From: Streptomyces sp. NBC_00513
GTDB lineage: Bacteria > Actinomycetota > Actinomycetes > Streptomycetales > Streptomycetaceae
Assembly (NCBI RefSeq): GCF_041431415.1
Contig: NZ_CP107845.1
Coordinates: 4,278,001 to 4,342,000, forward strand
DNA length: 64,000 bases
Direction of reading: 5' to 3'
The first letter of the stretch is position 1. Each line of letters starts with the position of its first letter. Below, piece after piece: positions 49,395 to 57,014 of this stretch. The notes beneath the pieces are model-generated. The model saw only the letters and a list, made by a program, of their open reading frames with translations. It was not told the origin of the DNA and did no database searches. The position numbers were made by a program, and so were the translations under genes.

Positions 49395-50186
49395 CTACCT
49401 CTGGGCAGGCCGTCCCGCAGACTCGATCTGCACCGGGGTCTCCTCCGGACGGGGGAGGGCCGCAGCCGCCTTCGCGGTGGCCTGGGCCGCCGCTTCCGCC
49501 GCCGCCCGCTCGACCTTCTCGGGCGTGACGAAGCGGTAGCCGACGTTGCGCACGGTCCCGATCAGCGACTCGTGCTCGGGGCCGAGCTTGGCCCGCAGCC
49601 GACGCACGTGGACGTCGACCGTCCGGGTGCCGCCGAAGTAGTCGTATCCCCAGACCTCCTGGAGCAGCTGGGCGCGGGTGAAGACCCGTCCCGGGTGCTG
49701 CGCGAGGTATTTGAGCAGCTCGAACTCCTTGAAGGTCAGGTCCAGGACCCGGCCCTTCAGCTTCGCCGAATAGGTGGCCTCGTCGACCGACAGATCGCCG
49801 TTGCGGATCTCCATCGGGGAGTCGTCGGAGCCCATCTGCTGCCGGCCGGTGGCGAGCCGCAGGCGCGCCTCCACCTCGGCGGGCCCGGCGGTGTCGAGGA
49901 GGACGTCGTCGATGCCCCAGTCGGCCGTGACGGCGGCCAGACCGCCCTCCGTGACGACGAGGACGAGCGGACAGCCGGGGCCCGTCGAGCGGAGCAGCTG
50001 GCACAGCGACCGCACCTGCGGGAGGTCGCGGCGCCCGTCGATGAGGATGACATCGGCTCCGGGGGTGTCCACGAGGGCCGGTCCCTCGGCGGGCGCCACC
50101 CGTACGTTGTGCAGCAGCAGGCCGAGGGCGGGCAGCACCTCGGTCGACGGCTGCAGGGCGTTGGTCAGCAGCAGGAGAGAGCTCAT
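49395..50186 (-). CDS. glnR: GlnR global nitrogen regulator
   Basis: A 263-residue OmpR-type atypical response regulator. The receiver ([34 protein letters not shown]) lacks parts of the phosphorylation pocket, as in GlnR. The winged helix is [70 protein letters not shown]. An Ala-rich tail follows. GlnR controls glnA, amtB and nitrite/nitrate genes. ATG 50186 overlaps the stop of a 21-codon ORF (ATGA), so translation may be coupled; its own AGGTGG is weak. Confidence 0.94.
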   Translation of the reverse strand: MSSLLLLTNALQPSTEVLPALGLLLHNVRVAPAEGPALVDTPGADVILIDGRRDLPQVRSLCQLLRSTGPGCPLVLVVTEGGLAAVTADWGIDDVLLDTAGPAEVEARLRLATGRQQMGSDDSPMEIRNGDLSVDEATYSAKLKGRVLDLTFKEFELLKYLAQHPGRVFTRAQLLQEVWGYDYFGGTRTVDVHVRRLRAKLGPEHESLIGTVRNVGYRFVTPEKVERAAAEAAAQATAKAAAALPRPEETPVQIESAGRPAQR

Positions 50187-50248
50187 GCCCGACCACCTGC
50201 CCGGGTCGGGCGTTTGTGCACGTGCGTGTGCACGGATCGCTGGTCCAT
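50183..50248 (-). CDS. 21-codon upstream ORF coupled to glnR
   Basis: [21 protein letters not shown], from ATG 50248, with GGAGG ten bases upstream (a better ribosome site than that of glnR). Its TGA is inside ATGA with the glnR start. Basic and His-rich, it is too short for a folded protein. A role as a leader peptide controlling glnR translation is inferred. Confidence 0.55.
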   Translation of the reverse strand: MDQRSVHTHVHKRPTRAGGRA

Positions 50249-50384
50249 CACGTCGGTTCCTCCTCGGTCCCGTCGAGGACTTTCGCGGCACTGCTTCGTA
50301 CGACTTGCCTCGCGCCCCCGGTCCCCGCGCCCTGGGGTCCGGGGTGACGCACTCTTCTCGGTCCGTTCAACGCGCTGAAAGCAC

Positions 50385-50416
50385 AAAAGGACCCGGGGGC
50401 AACGTTGCCCGGATCC
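50385..50416 (-). terminator. Terminator-like hairpin in the glnR upstream region
   Basis: On the minus strand GGATCCGGGCAAC pairs with GTTGCCCCCGGGTCC and is followed by TTTT. The core GGGCAACGTTGCCC is a 14-bp perfect palindrome. No minus-strand gene ends here, so it would act in the glnR leader if transcription starts upstream of it, or it is a protein-binding site. Confidence 0.5.
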
Positions 50417-50645
50417 TCTACGCCGCCAGAATAGCCCACCGGCCCTTCCGGGGCAGAGGCTCCGGCGAACCCCTTCTGTGGTTCCTGCCACGCCCGTCAC
50501 CAGGGTATGCCCCGGTTTCGTCTGATCGGCGGCCTCTGGTCGCCGCACGCGGGCGCACTCGGGGCGCGCGGAGGCACACGGGGGTGGGTGTTCGGAGGGG
50601 TCATCATGGATGCCGACGAACAGAGAGCCGACGAGGGGAGCAGCT

Positions 50646-50900
50646 GTGGCAACCGGAACCATCCGCTACTGGGCGGCGGCCAAGGCCGCCGCCGGGACGG
50701 CGGAGGAGCCGTACGCGGCGCGGACACTGGGCGAGGCGCTCGACGCCGTGCGCGAACGCCACCCGGGAGAACTGACCCGGGTCCTGCTGCGCTGCTCCTT
50801 CCTCGTGAACGAAGAACCTGTGGGCAAGCGCCCGCACGATGCCGTCCTGCTCACGGAAGGCGGCACCGTCGAGGTGCTTCCGCCGTTCGCGGGCGGGTGA
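50646..50900 (+). CDS. MoaD/ThiS-family sulfur-carrier protein
   Basis: An 84-residue ubiquitin-like protein: TIRYWAAAKAAAGTAEEPYA at the N-terminus, DAVLLTEGGTVEVLPPFAGG at the C-terminus, ending in the di-glycine needed for thiocarboxylation. Related proteins carry sulfur for molybdopterin, thiamine or cysteine synthesis. Which pathway applies here cannot be told. GTG 50646 has GAGGGG upstream. The glutamine-rich membrane protein gene starts ten bases after it, so they form an operon. Confidence 0.85.
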   Translation: MATGTIRYWAAAKAAAGTAEEPYAARTLGEALDAVRERHPGELTRVLLRCSFLVNEEPVGKRPHDAVLLTEGGTVEVLPPFAGG

Positions 50901-50910
50901 GCGGGAGCCC

Positions 50911-52617
50911 ATGAGTACCCCCGAAGAGCAACAGCGCAGGCAGCAGCAAGAGCAGGAGCAGCAACAGCACGATCCGTACGATCCGTACGGGACGCAGACC
51001 TGGCAGGCCGACACCTGGGACACCGGCTACCAGCCGATGCAGCCGCAGCTCGGCGGGGTCCCGGGCCGGAGCGGGCAGCAGCCGGCGCAGCCCGCGGCGC
51101 CCGAGGCCTGGTTCCGCGAGGAGGCGCAGGCGGCGCCCGCCCAGGAGTGGGCCGAGACGGCGTACCCGCCGCCGTACCGGGAGCCGTACCAGGACTCCGG
51201 GCAGCCGCAGCCGGGGCAGCCGCAGCAGCAGGGACAGCAGTTCCAGCAGCAGCAGCAGCCGGGGCAGCAGTTCCAGCCCCAGCAGTCGCAGCAGCCCCAG
51301 CAGTCGCAAGGGCAGTTCCAGCCCCAGCAGCAGCCGCAGCAGGCGTCGTACGGGCAGCCCGTGGCGCCGGAGGCCTGGTTCCGCGAGGAGGCGCAGGCGG
51401 CGCCCGCCCAGGAGTGGGCCGAGACCGCGTACCTGCCTCCGTACCAGGAGCCCCAGCAGTCGCAGCAGCCCCAGCAGTCGCAGGGACAGCAGTTCCAGCC
51501 CCAGCAGCCCCAGCAGTCGCAGGGGCAGCAGTTCCAGCCCCGGCAGTTCCAGGCGCAGCAGCCGCAGCAGGCGTCGTACGGGCAGCCCGTGGCGCCCGAG
51601 GGGTGGTTCCGCGAGGAGGCCCCGGCGGCCCAAGCCCCCGCCCCCGCCCAAGCCCCCGCCGCCCCGCCCGCCGCGGCCGGCTGGGCCGAGGAGACGGCGT
51701 ACCTGCCGCCGCAGACCGCGGAGCCGGCCGTGGAGGCCACCGCCTATCTGCCGCCGGTGACGGCCGCCCCGGAGCCCGCACGGGGTTCCCCGGACCCCGA
51801 CGCCGACCCCGGTACGCGGTCCGAGTACTCCCCGCCGACGCTCGCGGGCAACACGCTCCGCGCCGTCGACCCGGCGCAGGCCCGCGCCGAGGGTCGGTCG
51901 CCGATCATCGACCCCGGTCCGCAGTCGGCGATACTGACCGCCGCCCTCGGACTGCTGCTGGCCGCGGCCGCCGCGTTCGGCGACCTCGCGCTGCTCGTGC
52001 CGCTGATCGCCCTCCAGGGCCTCACCGCGGCCGGCTGGTTCCGCCTCAACGGCATGTGGCCCGCCCGTCAGGGCATCGCCCTCGCCTTCCTCGGCGCCGT
52101 GGTCGCGGACGCCGCCGTGCTCGCCGTGGACGACGTGAACGGGCCCGGCGCGATCATCGGCACCCTCGGTGCCTGGGTGCTGCTCACGCTGGTGCTCCAG
52201 CTCCGCAGTCACGCGGACCCCGACGAGCGGATGTACGGACTCATGGCCTCGGTGGCCTCCGCCGCCCTCGCCATCGTCTGCGCCGGGTACCTGGCGGCCG
52301 GCTCCGAGGCCGTCAGCGTGGGAGGGGCCGCCGTGGCGGTCGCCGTCTTCGCCCGGGCCCTGCCGCTGCCCGCGCCGGCGTCCGTGGCGGTCTCGCTGGC
52401 CGCCGCGGCGGGTGCGGGCATCGCGGTCGGCACGATGACGGGCATCGGGACCGGCGGGGCGCTGCTCGGTCTGGCCGCCGGGGTGTGCGCCCTGGTCGGC
52501 CTGCGGGTGGCCGCGTACGACTACCCGTCGAAGTTCGTCCACATGACGGCCGGTGTCGCGTTGCCGCTGGCGGCGGCGGCTCCCGCCGTCTACCTGATGG
52601 GCCGGGTGGTGGGCTGA
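50911..52617 (+). CDS. Glutamine-rich repeat protein with polytopic C-terminal membrane domain
   Basis: A 568-residue protein. Residues 1-300 are disordered, Gln/Pro/Ala-rich, with a repeated module APEAWFREEAQAAPAQEWAE (twice) and a third, shorter APEGWFREEAPAA. Long poly-Gln tracts (QQQQEQ..., QFQQQQQPGQQFQPQQ) lie between. Residues 340-568 hold about eight hydrophobic helices (ILTAALGLLLAAAAAFGDLA, GIALAFLGAVVADAAVLAVD, AYDYPSKFVHMTAGVALPLA). ATG 50911 follows GCGGGAG. It shares an operon with the MoaD-like gene. No function is known to me. Confidence 0.82.
   Translation: MSTPEEQQRRQQQEQEQQQHDPYDPYGTQTWQADTWDTGYQPMQPQLGGVPGRSGQQPAQPAAPEAWFREEAQAAPAQEWAETAYPPPYREPYQDSGQPQPGQPQQQGQQFQQQQQPGQQFQPQQSQQPQQSQGQFQPQQQPQQASYGQPVAPEAWFREEAQAAPAQEWAETAYLPPYQEPQQSQQPQQSQGQQFQPQQPQQSQGQQFQPRQFQAQQPQQASYGQPVAPEGWFREEAPAAQAPAPAQAPAAPPAAAGWAEETAYLPPQTAEPAVEATAYLPPVTAAPEPARGSPDPDADPGTRSEYSPPTLAGNTLRAVDPAQARAEGRSPIIDPGPQSAILTAALGLLLAAAAAFGDLALLVPLIALQGLTAAGWFRLNGMWPARQGIALAFLGAVVADAAVLAVDDVNGPGAIIGTLGAWVLLTLVLQLRSHADPDERMYGLMASVASAALAIVCAGYLAAGSEAVSVGGAAVAVAVFARALPLPAPASVAVSLAAAAGAGIAVGTMTGIGTGGALLGLAAGVCALVGLRVAAYDYPSKFVHMTAGVALPLAAAAPAVYLMGRVVG
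51088..51629 (+). repeat. Coding repeats in the glutamine-rich protein gene
   Basis: The segment encoding APEAWFREEAQAAPAQEWAE recurs nearly identically at about 51097-51176 and 51364-51443, with a partial third copy at 51588-51629. A second unit, encoding QPQQASYGQPVAPE, recurs at about 51330-51370 and 51560-51600. Such repeats favour slippage and length variation between strains. Confidence 0.75.
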
Positions 52618-52697
52618 CGTCGGCCGCACGTTCGACCCCTCCCTTTCCAGGCGTGGTCAACTAGAGCGCACGTACTGATCTATTGGGGGAGGGGCAC

Positions 52698-53414
52698 GTG
52701 CGTTTTCTGCGGGCCATCGTCATCATCGGAGTGATCCTGGGGGCCCTGTTCGTGGGCGCCGACCGCTGGGCGGTCGATTACGCCGAGAACCAGCTGGCCG
52801 ACAAGATCCAGTCCCGGCAGGGGTTGTCGGGTGACGTGAAGGTGGACATCCACGGCTTCCCGTTCCTGACCCAGGCGTTGGACCACCGGCTGGAGCAGGT
52901 GGATCTGGTGCTCACGGGCGTGGACGCCTCCGCCGAAGGCCGCAAGGCACGGCTGACGCGGATCGAAGCCGCCTTCCACGACGTGAAGTTGAACAGCGAC
53001 TACAGCGGCGGCACGGCCGGCAGGGCCGAGGGCAAGGCCCTGGTCTCGTACGCGGACCTGACCGCGGCCTCGGAGACCGGGGTGACCGTCTCCTACGGCG
53101 GACAGCCGGGCAAGGTGAAGGTCAGCGCGACGGTGGACTTCCTCGGCCGGAAGTTCACCCGCAGCGTGATCTCGACCGTCACGCTGGAGGACGCGAAGGA
53201 CTCCCCGGGCGGCAAGATCGTCCGGGTGCGCGCCGAGGAGGTTCCGGGCGAGGGGATCCCGGGGATCGAGAAGGTCGTCCGCAAGAAGACCGACTTCGAC
53301 CGCCGGCTCGACGCCGGTCTGCCGGCCGGACTGAAGCTCACCACCCTGACGTCGGACGAGGCGGGCGTGCATCTGGCGCTGACCGGCACGAACGTGTCGC
53401 TGGCCGGATCGTGA
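52698..53414 (+). CDS. LmeA-family (DUF2993) phospholipid-binding protein
   Basis: A 238-residue protein. The N-terminal helix is FLRAIVIIGVILGALFVGAD, then the family block RWAVDYAENQLADKIQSRQG, DVKVDIHGFPFLTQALDHRL. The rest is a predicted elongated beta sheet, ending LTSDEAGVHLALTGTNVSLA. LmeA proteins sit in the envelope and bind phospholipids. GTG 52698 has GGGGGAGGGG just upstream. A terminator follows. Confidence 0.88.
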   Translation: MRFLRAIVIIGVILGALFVGADRWAVDYAENQLADKIQSRQGLSGDVKVDIHGFPFLTQALDHRLEQVDLVLTGVDASAEGRKARLTRIEAAFHDVKLNSDYSGGTAGRAEGKALVSYADLTAASETGVTVSYGGQPGKVKVSATVDFLGRKFTRSVISTVTLEDAKDSPGGKIVRVRAEEVPGEGIPGIEKVVRKKTDFDRRLDAGLPAGLKLTTLTSDEAGVHLALTGTNVSLAGS

Positions 53415-53455
53415 GACGGTGCGGTCCGCCCCTCAGAAGGGTGGGTCGCGCGAAG

Positions 53456-53494
53456 AGCCCCGGAGGCCGCCCGAGCGGCCTGCCGGGGCTTTCT
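53456..53494 (+). terminator. Terminator after the LmeA-like gene
   Basis: AGCCCCGG and CCGGGGCT enclose an inner GGCCGCCCGAGCGGCC hairpin and are followed by TTTCT. Confidence 0.85.
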
Positions 53495-53537
53495 CGTCCA
53501 TCATTCGGACGATCCTGTCTCGACATATGACACACCG

Positions 53538-53567
53538 GTGACAGGGCGGTCGATTCGTCCCTACGAT
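53538..53567 (+). promoter_or_regulatory. Promoter of the leader peptide/sulfurtransferase operon
   Basis: GTGACA at 53538 and TACGAT at 53562, 18 bases apart. Predicted start near 53574-53576 coincides with the leader-peptide ATG, so the message is probably leaderless. Confidence 0.6.
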
Positions 53568-53575
53568 CCATGACT

Positions 53576-53659
53576 ATGAAGCATCAGCAGGCGGACCTCA
53601 CGAAGCGGCGGGCAGTAGACCTGTGTCGCGTCGCCGCCATGCTCTGTCGATCCATGTGA
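53576..53659 (+). CDS. 27-residue cysteine-containing leader peptide
   Basis: MKHQQADLTKRRAVDLCRVA then AMLCRSM. It matches the short putative leader peptide family (LTKRRAVDLCRVAA) found in Streptomyces upstream of sulfur-metabolism genes (from memory). Cys17 and Cys24 next to arginines make it a likely sensor of cysteine supply: slow translation at Cys codons would change folding of the following 190-base leader. It lies upstream of the sulfurtransferase and has no ribosome site, being leaderless by promoter position. Confidence 0.82.
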   Translation: MKHQQADLTKRRAVDLCRVAAMLCRSM

Positions 53660-53849
53660 CGTGTGAGCGCATCCGCTCCACCGGCCGGACGACTGGCCTT
53701 CCCCGCGTGACCGCACCCCGCCTTCCGCCCGCCCGACGCCTCCCCGCCCGGGTACCGCGAGGCCGATCCGTCCGCGGCGCGCACCCGCAGCACCATCCCG
53801 CAGCAGCACCAGCACCACCCCGCCGCACACTGCCCCGGAGGAGAACACC

Positions 53850-54695
53850 ATGAGCCGCAGCGACGTCCTCGTAGACGCCGACTGGGTCGAGGCCCACCTG
53901 AACGACGCCGACGTCGTCATCGTCGAGGTGGACGAGGACACGTCCGCCTACGACAAGAACCACATCACCAACGCCGTCCGGATCGACTGGAAGACCGACC
54001 TCCAGGACCCGGTCCGCCGTGACTTCGTGGACCAGGAGGGCTTCGAGAAGCTCCTCTCCGCCAAGGGCATCTCCAACGACGACACCGTCGTCCTCTACGG
54101 CGGCAACAACAACTGGTTCGCGTCCTACGCCTACTGGTACTTCAAGCTCTACGGCCACCAGGACGTCAAGCTCCTCGACGGCGGCCGCAAGAAGTGGGAG
54201 CTCGACTCCCGCGACCTGGTCGACGGCAAGGACGTCCCGAACCGCCCGGCCACCCAGTACAAGGCCAAGGCCCAGGACAAGTCCATCCGCGCCTTCCGTG
54301 ACGACGTCGTCGCCGCGATCGGCTCCCTGAACCTGGTCGACGTCCGCTCGCCCGACGAGTTCTCCGGCAAGCTGCTCGCACCGGCGCACCTTCCGCAGGA
54401 GCAGTCGCAGCGCCCCGGCCACGTGCCGAGCGCCCGCAACATCCCGTGGTCGAAGAACGCCAACGACGACGGCACCTTCAAGTCCGACGACGAGCTGACC
54501 GCCCTCTACGAGGCCGAGCAGGTCGATCTGGCGAAGGACACCATCGCCTACTGCCGCATCGGCGAGCGCTCCGCGCTCACGTGGTTCGTGCTGCACGAGC
54601 TCCTGGGCCAGGAGAACGTCAAGAACTACGACGGTTCGTGGACCGAGTACGGCTCGCTCGTCGGCGTGCCGATCGAGCTCGGCGCCGCCAAGTAA
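53850..54695 (+). CDS. Thiosulfate/3-mercaptopyruvate sulfurtransferase (two-domain rhodanese)
   Basis: A 281-residue protein of two rhodanese domains. N-domain (1-120): VLVDADWVEAHLNDADVVIV, DTVVLYGGNNNWFASYAYWY. C-domain: LVDVRSPDEFSGKLLAP, GHVPSARNIPWSKN and the active-site loop YCRIGERSALTW with catalytic Cys. It moves sulfur from thiosulfate or mercaptopyruvate to an acceptor such as cyanide or thioredoxin. ATG 53850 has CGGAGGAG upstream. It is followed by the DUF1416 gene and controlled by the leader region at 53576. Confidence 0.95.
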   Translation: MSRSDVLVDADWVEAHLNDADVVIVEVDEDTSAYDKNHITNAVRIDWKTDLQDPVRRDFVDQEGFEKLLSAKGISNDDTVVLYGGNNNWFASYAYWYFKLYGHQDVKLLDGGRKKWELDSRDLVDGKDVPNRPATQYKAKAQDKSIRAFRDDVVAAIGSLNLVDVRSPDEFSGKLLAPAHLPQEQSQRPGHVPSARNIPWSKNANDDGTFKSDDELTALYEAEQVDLAKDTIAYCRIGERSALTWFVLHELLGQENVKNYDGSWTEYGSLVGVPIELGAAK

Positions 54696-54773
54696 CCCGA
54701 GCAGCCCCTGCGGGCCCGCGGGGCCGCGCCGCCCGCAGTACGTACGCAGACCCCTCCAGGACAGGACAGAGAC

Positions 54774-55064
54774 ATGTGTGGAGCAAAGACCGGCGGGCCC
54801 GACCTCGCCACCCTCAAGCCCGGTGAGACCGCCATCCAGGGCCAGGTGACCAAGGACGGCGAGCCCGTCGTCGGTTACGTGCGGCTGCTGGACTCGACCG
54901 GCGAGTTCACCGCGGAGGTCCCGACCTCCGCGACCGGCCAGTTCCGCTTCTACGCGGCCACCGGCTCCTGGACGCTGCGGGCACTCGTCCCGGGCGGCCA
55001 GGCGGACCGGGCCGTCGTCGTCGCGGACGCCGGCGGCGTGACGGACGTGGCCATCGCCGTCTGA
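54774..55064 (+). CDS. DUF1416 protein
   Basis: A 96-residue protein beginning MCGAKTGGPDLATLKPGETA, a conserved start for DUF1416 proteins encoded after sulfurtransferases. The rest is a predicted beta-sandwich (GQVTKDGEPVVGYVRLLDST, WTLRALVPGGQADRAVVVAD) resembling a carboxypeptidase regulatory-like fold. The near-terminal Cys2 could accept sulfur from the sulfurtransferase (inference). Co-transcribed, 78 bases after it, and followed by a terminator. Confidence 0.85.
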   Translation: MCGAKTGGPDLATLKPGETAIQGQVTKDGEPVVGYVRLLDSTGEFTAEVPTSATGQFRFYAATGSWTLRALVPGGQADRAVVVADAGGVTDVAIAV

Positions 55065-55088
55065 TCGCTCCACACGAGAACGGCCGGA

Positions 55089-55137
55089 GGGCCGCACCCC
55101 AGGGGGTTGGACGCCACTGGAACGGGGTGCGGCCCTT
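55089..55137 (+). terminator. Terminator of the sulfurtransferase operon
   Basis: GGGCCGCACCCC pairs with GGGGTGCGGCCC over a 23-base loop, followed by TT. The stem is perfect. Confidence 0.8.
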
Positions 55138-55248
55138 CGTGCCGTCCCGGCCCGTGCACGAGCGCCCGTCCCGGCTCGTGCACGGGGCCTGCGCGGGGGC
55201 CCGTCCCGGATCCTGCGCGGCGGCCGGTCCCGGACCTACGCTGGAGGC

Positions 55249-55512
55249 ATGTACGCCCGGCGGCGCCGCGCCTACTTCCTCATGATGGGCGGCTGCCTTT
55301 TCCTCTTCGTCTCGGCCTGGTCCTTCGTACGGCTCTTCTCCGTGCCGGCCGCCGTGGCGATGTGCGTCGTCGCCATGGTCATCCCGCCGGTCGCCGCGAT
55401 GATCGCGAACCGGCGCGGCCCGGACGACCGCTGGTGGGACGACCCCTCGGGCGACAAGAAGTCGGACGAGTGGTGGGACGAACTGGACGGCAAGCACCGC
55501 CGCGACGAATGA
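55249..55512 (+). CDS. DUF3099-like small membrane protein
   Basis: An 87-residue protein with two hydrophobic helices (AYFLMMGGCLFLFVSAWSFV; VPAAVAMCVVAMVIPPVAAM) separated by RLFS, then an acidic/basic Trp-rich tail (DRWWDDPSGDKKSDEWWDEL). This is the DUF3099 layout. Function unknown. ATG 55249 is the only start; no strong ribosome site is seen. Confidence 0.8.
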   Translation: MYARRRRAYFLMMGGCLFLFVSAWSFVRLFSVPAAVAMCVVAMVIPPVAAMIANRRGPDDRWWDDPSGDKKSDEWWDELDGKHRRDE

Positions 55513-55677
55513 CGCGCCCCGCCGGACGCGGGGCCGGACGCCCGGCCCGCCACCGGTACGGCCCACCTCGCAGAGTGCGCCGGGTCCCGGGCCAGTAGGC
55601 TTGGGGACCGGCCCCGTACCTCCGGGGACTCCGTCCCGGGGGGACCCCCCGAACGCAACCTTCGAGGAGCACCTCCC

Positions 55678-55779
55678 GTGCTTGAGACTTTCTTCTCCGC
55701 CCTGCTGGTCCTGGTCTGCGTCGGCGTGCTCGCCTTCACCGCCCTCGCCGTGAAGAAGCTGTACCAGGGCCAGCGCTGA
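55678..55779 (+). CDS. 33-residue single-helix membrane protein
   Basis: MLETFFSALLVLVCVGVLAF then TALAVKKLYQGQR: one membrane helix with a basic tail. GTG 55678 follows GAGGAGC at 55664-55670 with good spacing. I recall the same small gene at this position in other Streptomyces. Function unknown. Confidence 0.7.
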   Translation: MLETFFSALLVLVCVGVLAFTALAVKKLYQGQR

Positions 55780-55839
55780 CCCCCTGATCGGCAGCCGTCC
55801 CTCCCGGATCCCTCCCACAGATCGCCTGAGCAGCCACAC

Positions 55840-56412
55840 ATGATCCAGATCCCGTCCGACCTGAACCCGGGCCTCGTCCCGCTCGCCTTCCTCCTCGGCA
55901 ACTGGGAGGGCGCGGGAGTCTTCGACTTCCCCGGCGAGGAGAAGTGCAACTTCGGCCAGGAAGTCGTCTTCAGCCACGACGGCCGGGACTTCCTGGAGTA
56001 CGCCTCCCACACCTGGGTGCTCGACTCCGAGGGCAACAAGGTGCGGCCGCTCGAATCCGAGTCCGGCTACTGGCGCATCGACAAGGACCGCAAGGTCGAG
56101 ATCGTCATGGTCCGTGACCAGGGCGTCGTCGAGGTCTGGTACGGCGACCTCGCCGACCAGAAGCCGCAGATCGACGTCGTCACCGACGCGGTGGCCCGCA
56201 CGGCGGCCTCCGGCCCGTACAGCGGCGGCAAGCGGCTGTACGGCTACGTCAAGAGCGACCTGATGTGGGTCGGCGAGAAGGCCACGCCCGACGTCGAGCT
56301 GCGCCCCTACATGTCGGCCCAGCTCAAGAAGGTCGTCACCCCGGAGGAGATCGCCGACATGGCGCGCAACCTGCCGGACATGCCGGACGACGGCATCGCG
56401 TTCTTCCGCTGA
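55840..56412 (+). CDS. Nitrobindin-like (DUF1794/FABP-like) protein
   Basis: A 190-residue beta-barrel protein. The family block is PLAFLLGNWEGAGVFDFPGE (GxWxGxG). Later blocks are RDFLEYASHTWVLDSEGNKV, ESESGYWRIDKDRKVEIVMV and RPYMSAQLKKVV. Relatives bind heme b as nitrobindins and may act on peroxynitrite or NO. The heme-ligand His is not assigned here. ATG 55840. Confidence 0.85.
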   Translation: MIQIPSDLNPGLVPLAFLLGNWEGAGVFDFPGEEKCNFGQEVVFSHDGRDFLEYASHTWVLDSEGNKVRPLESESGYWRIDKDRKVEIVMVRDQGVVEVWYGDLADQKPQIDVVTDAVARTAASGPYSGGKRLYGYVKSDLMWVGEKATPDVELRPYMSAQLKKVVTPEEIADMARNLPDMPDDGIAFFR

Positions 56413-56450
56413 TCGGCCGTTTTCCACAGCCTGTGCGAGAAGGGGACCCC

Positions 56451-56471
56451 GGGACCGCCCGCGGTCCCTTT
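56451..56471 (+). terminator. Terminator after the nitrobindin-like gene
   Basis: GGGACCGC, CC, GCGGTCCC, then TTT: an 8-bp stem ending 20 bases before the nur start. Confidence 0.7.
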
Positions 56472-56491
56472 CGCGCGCTTACACTGGCCGG

Positions 56492-56959
56492 GTGGTGAGC
56501 ACCGAGGGCACCGGGACCGCCGACGGCGGACTCGACTGGAAGAGCGACCTGCGGCAGCGCGGATACCGGCTGACCCCGCAGCGCCAACTCGTGCTCGAAG
56601 CGGTCGACGCACTGGAGCACGCGACCCCCGACGAGATCCTCGTCGAGGTCCGCAAGACGGCCTCCGGGGTCAACATCTCCACCGTCTACCGCACGCTGGA
56701 GCTCCTGGAGGAGCTCAAACTGGTCTCGCACGCCCACCTCGGACACGGCGCCCCCACCTACCACCTCGCCGACCGGCACCACCACATCCACCTGGTGTGC
56801 CGCGACTGCGCCGAGGTGATCGAGGCCGATCTGGACGTGGCCGCCGAGTTCACCGCGAAGCTCCGCTCCACCTTCGGCTTCGAGACCGACATGAAGCACT
56901 TCGCGATCTTCGGGCTCTGCGCGAAGGACGCCGCCAAGCACCGCGCCGCCGAGACGTAG
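56492..56959 (+). CDS. nur: Fur-family regulator, Nur (nickel-responsive) type
   Basis: A 155-residue Fur-family protein: winged helix DLRQRGYRLTPQRQLVLEAV, TASGVNISTVYRTLELLEEL; metal-binding HHHIHLVCRDCAEVIEADLD. It closely resembles the S. coelicolor Nur sequence I remember (SCO4180, same neighbourhood), which represses nickel uptake and sodF. The remembered relative ends FGRCESC; here the end is FGLCAKD, so the last Cys is replaced. GTG 56492 or GTG 56495 starts the protein. Confidence 0.85.
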   Translation: MVSTEGTGTADGGLDWKSDLRQRGYRLTPQRQLVLEAVDALEHATPDEILVEVRKTASGVNISTVYRTLELLEELKLVSHAHLGHGAPTYHLADRHHHIHLVCRDCAEVIEADLDVAAEFTAKLRSTFGFETDMKHFAIFGLCAKDAAKHRAAET

Positions 56960-57014
56960 CACCGCCGCACGACACCCCGTGGGATCGTCGGGTCCGGGGT
57001 CGTACGCTGGTGAC

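Noticed and set aside
51180..51590. CAG-rich repeats considered as a non-coding satellite or CRISPR-like array
   Set aside because: They stay in one open frame and encode Gln/Pro tracts; no regular spacer-repeat pattern.
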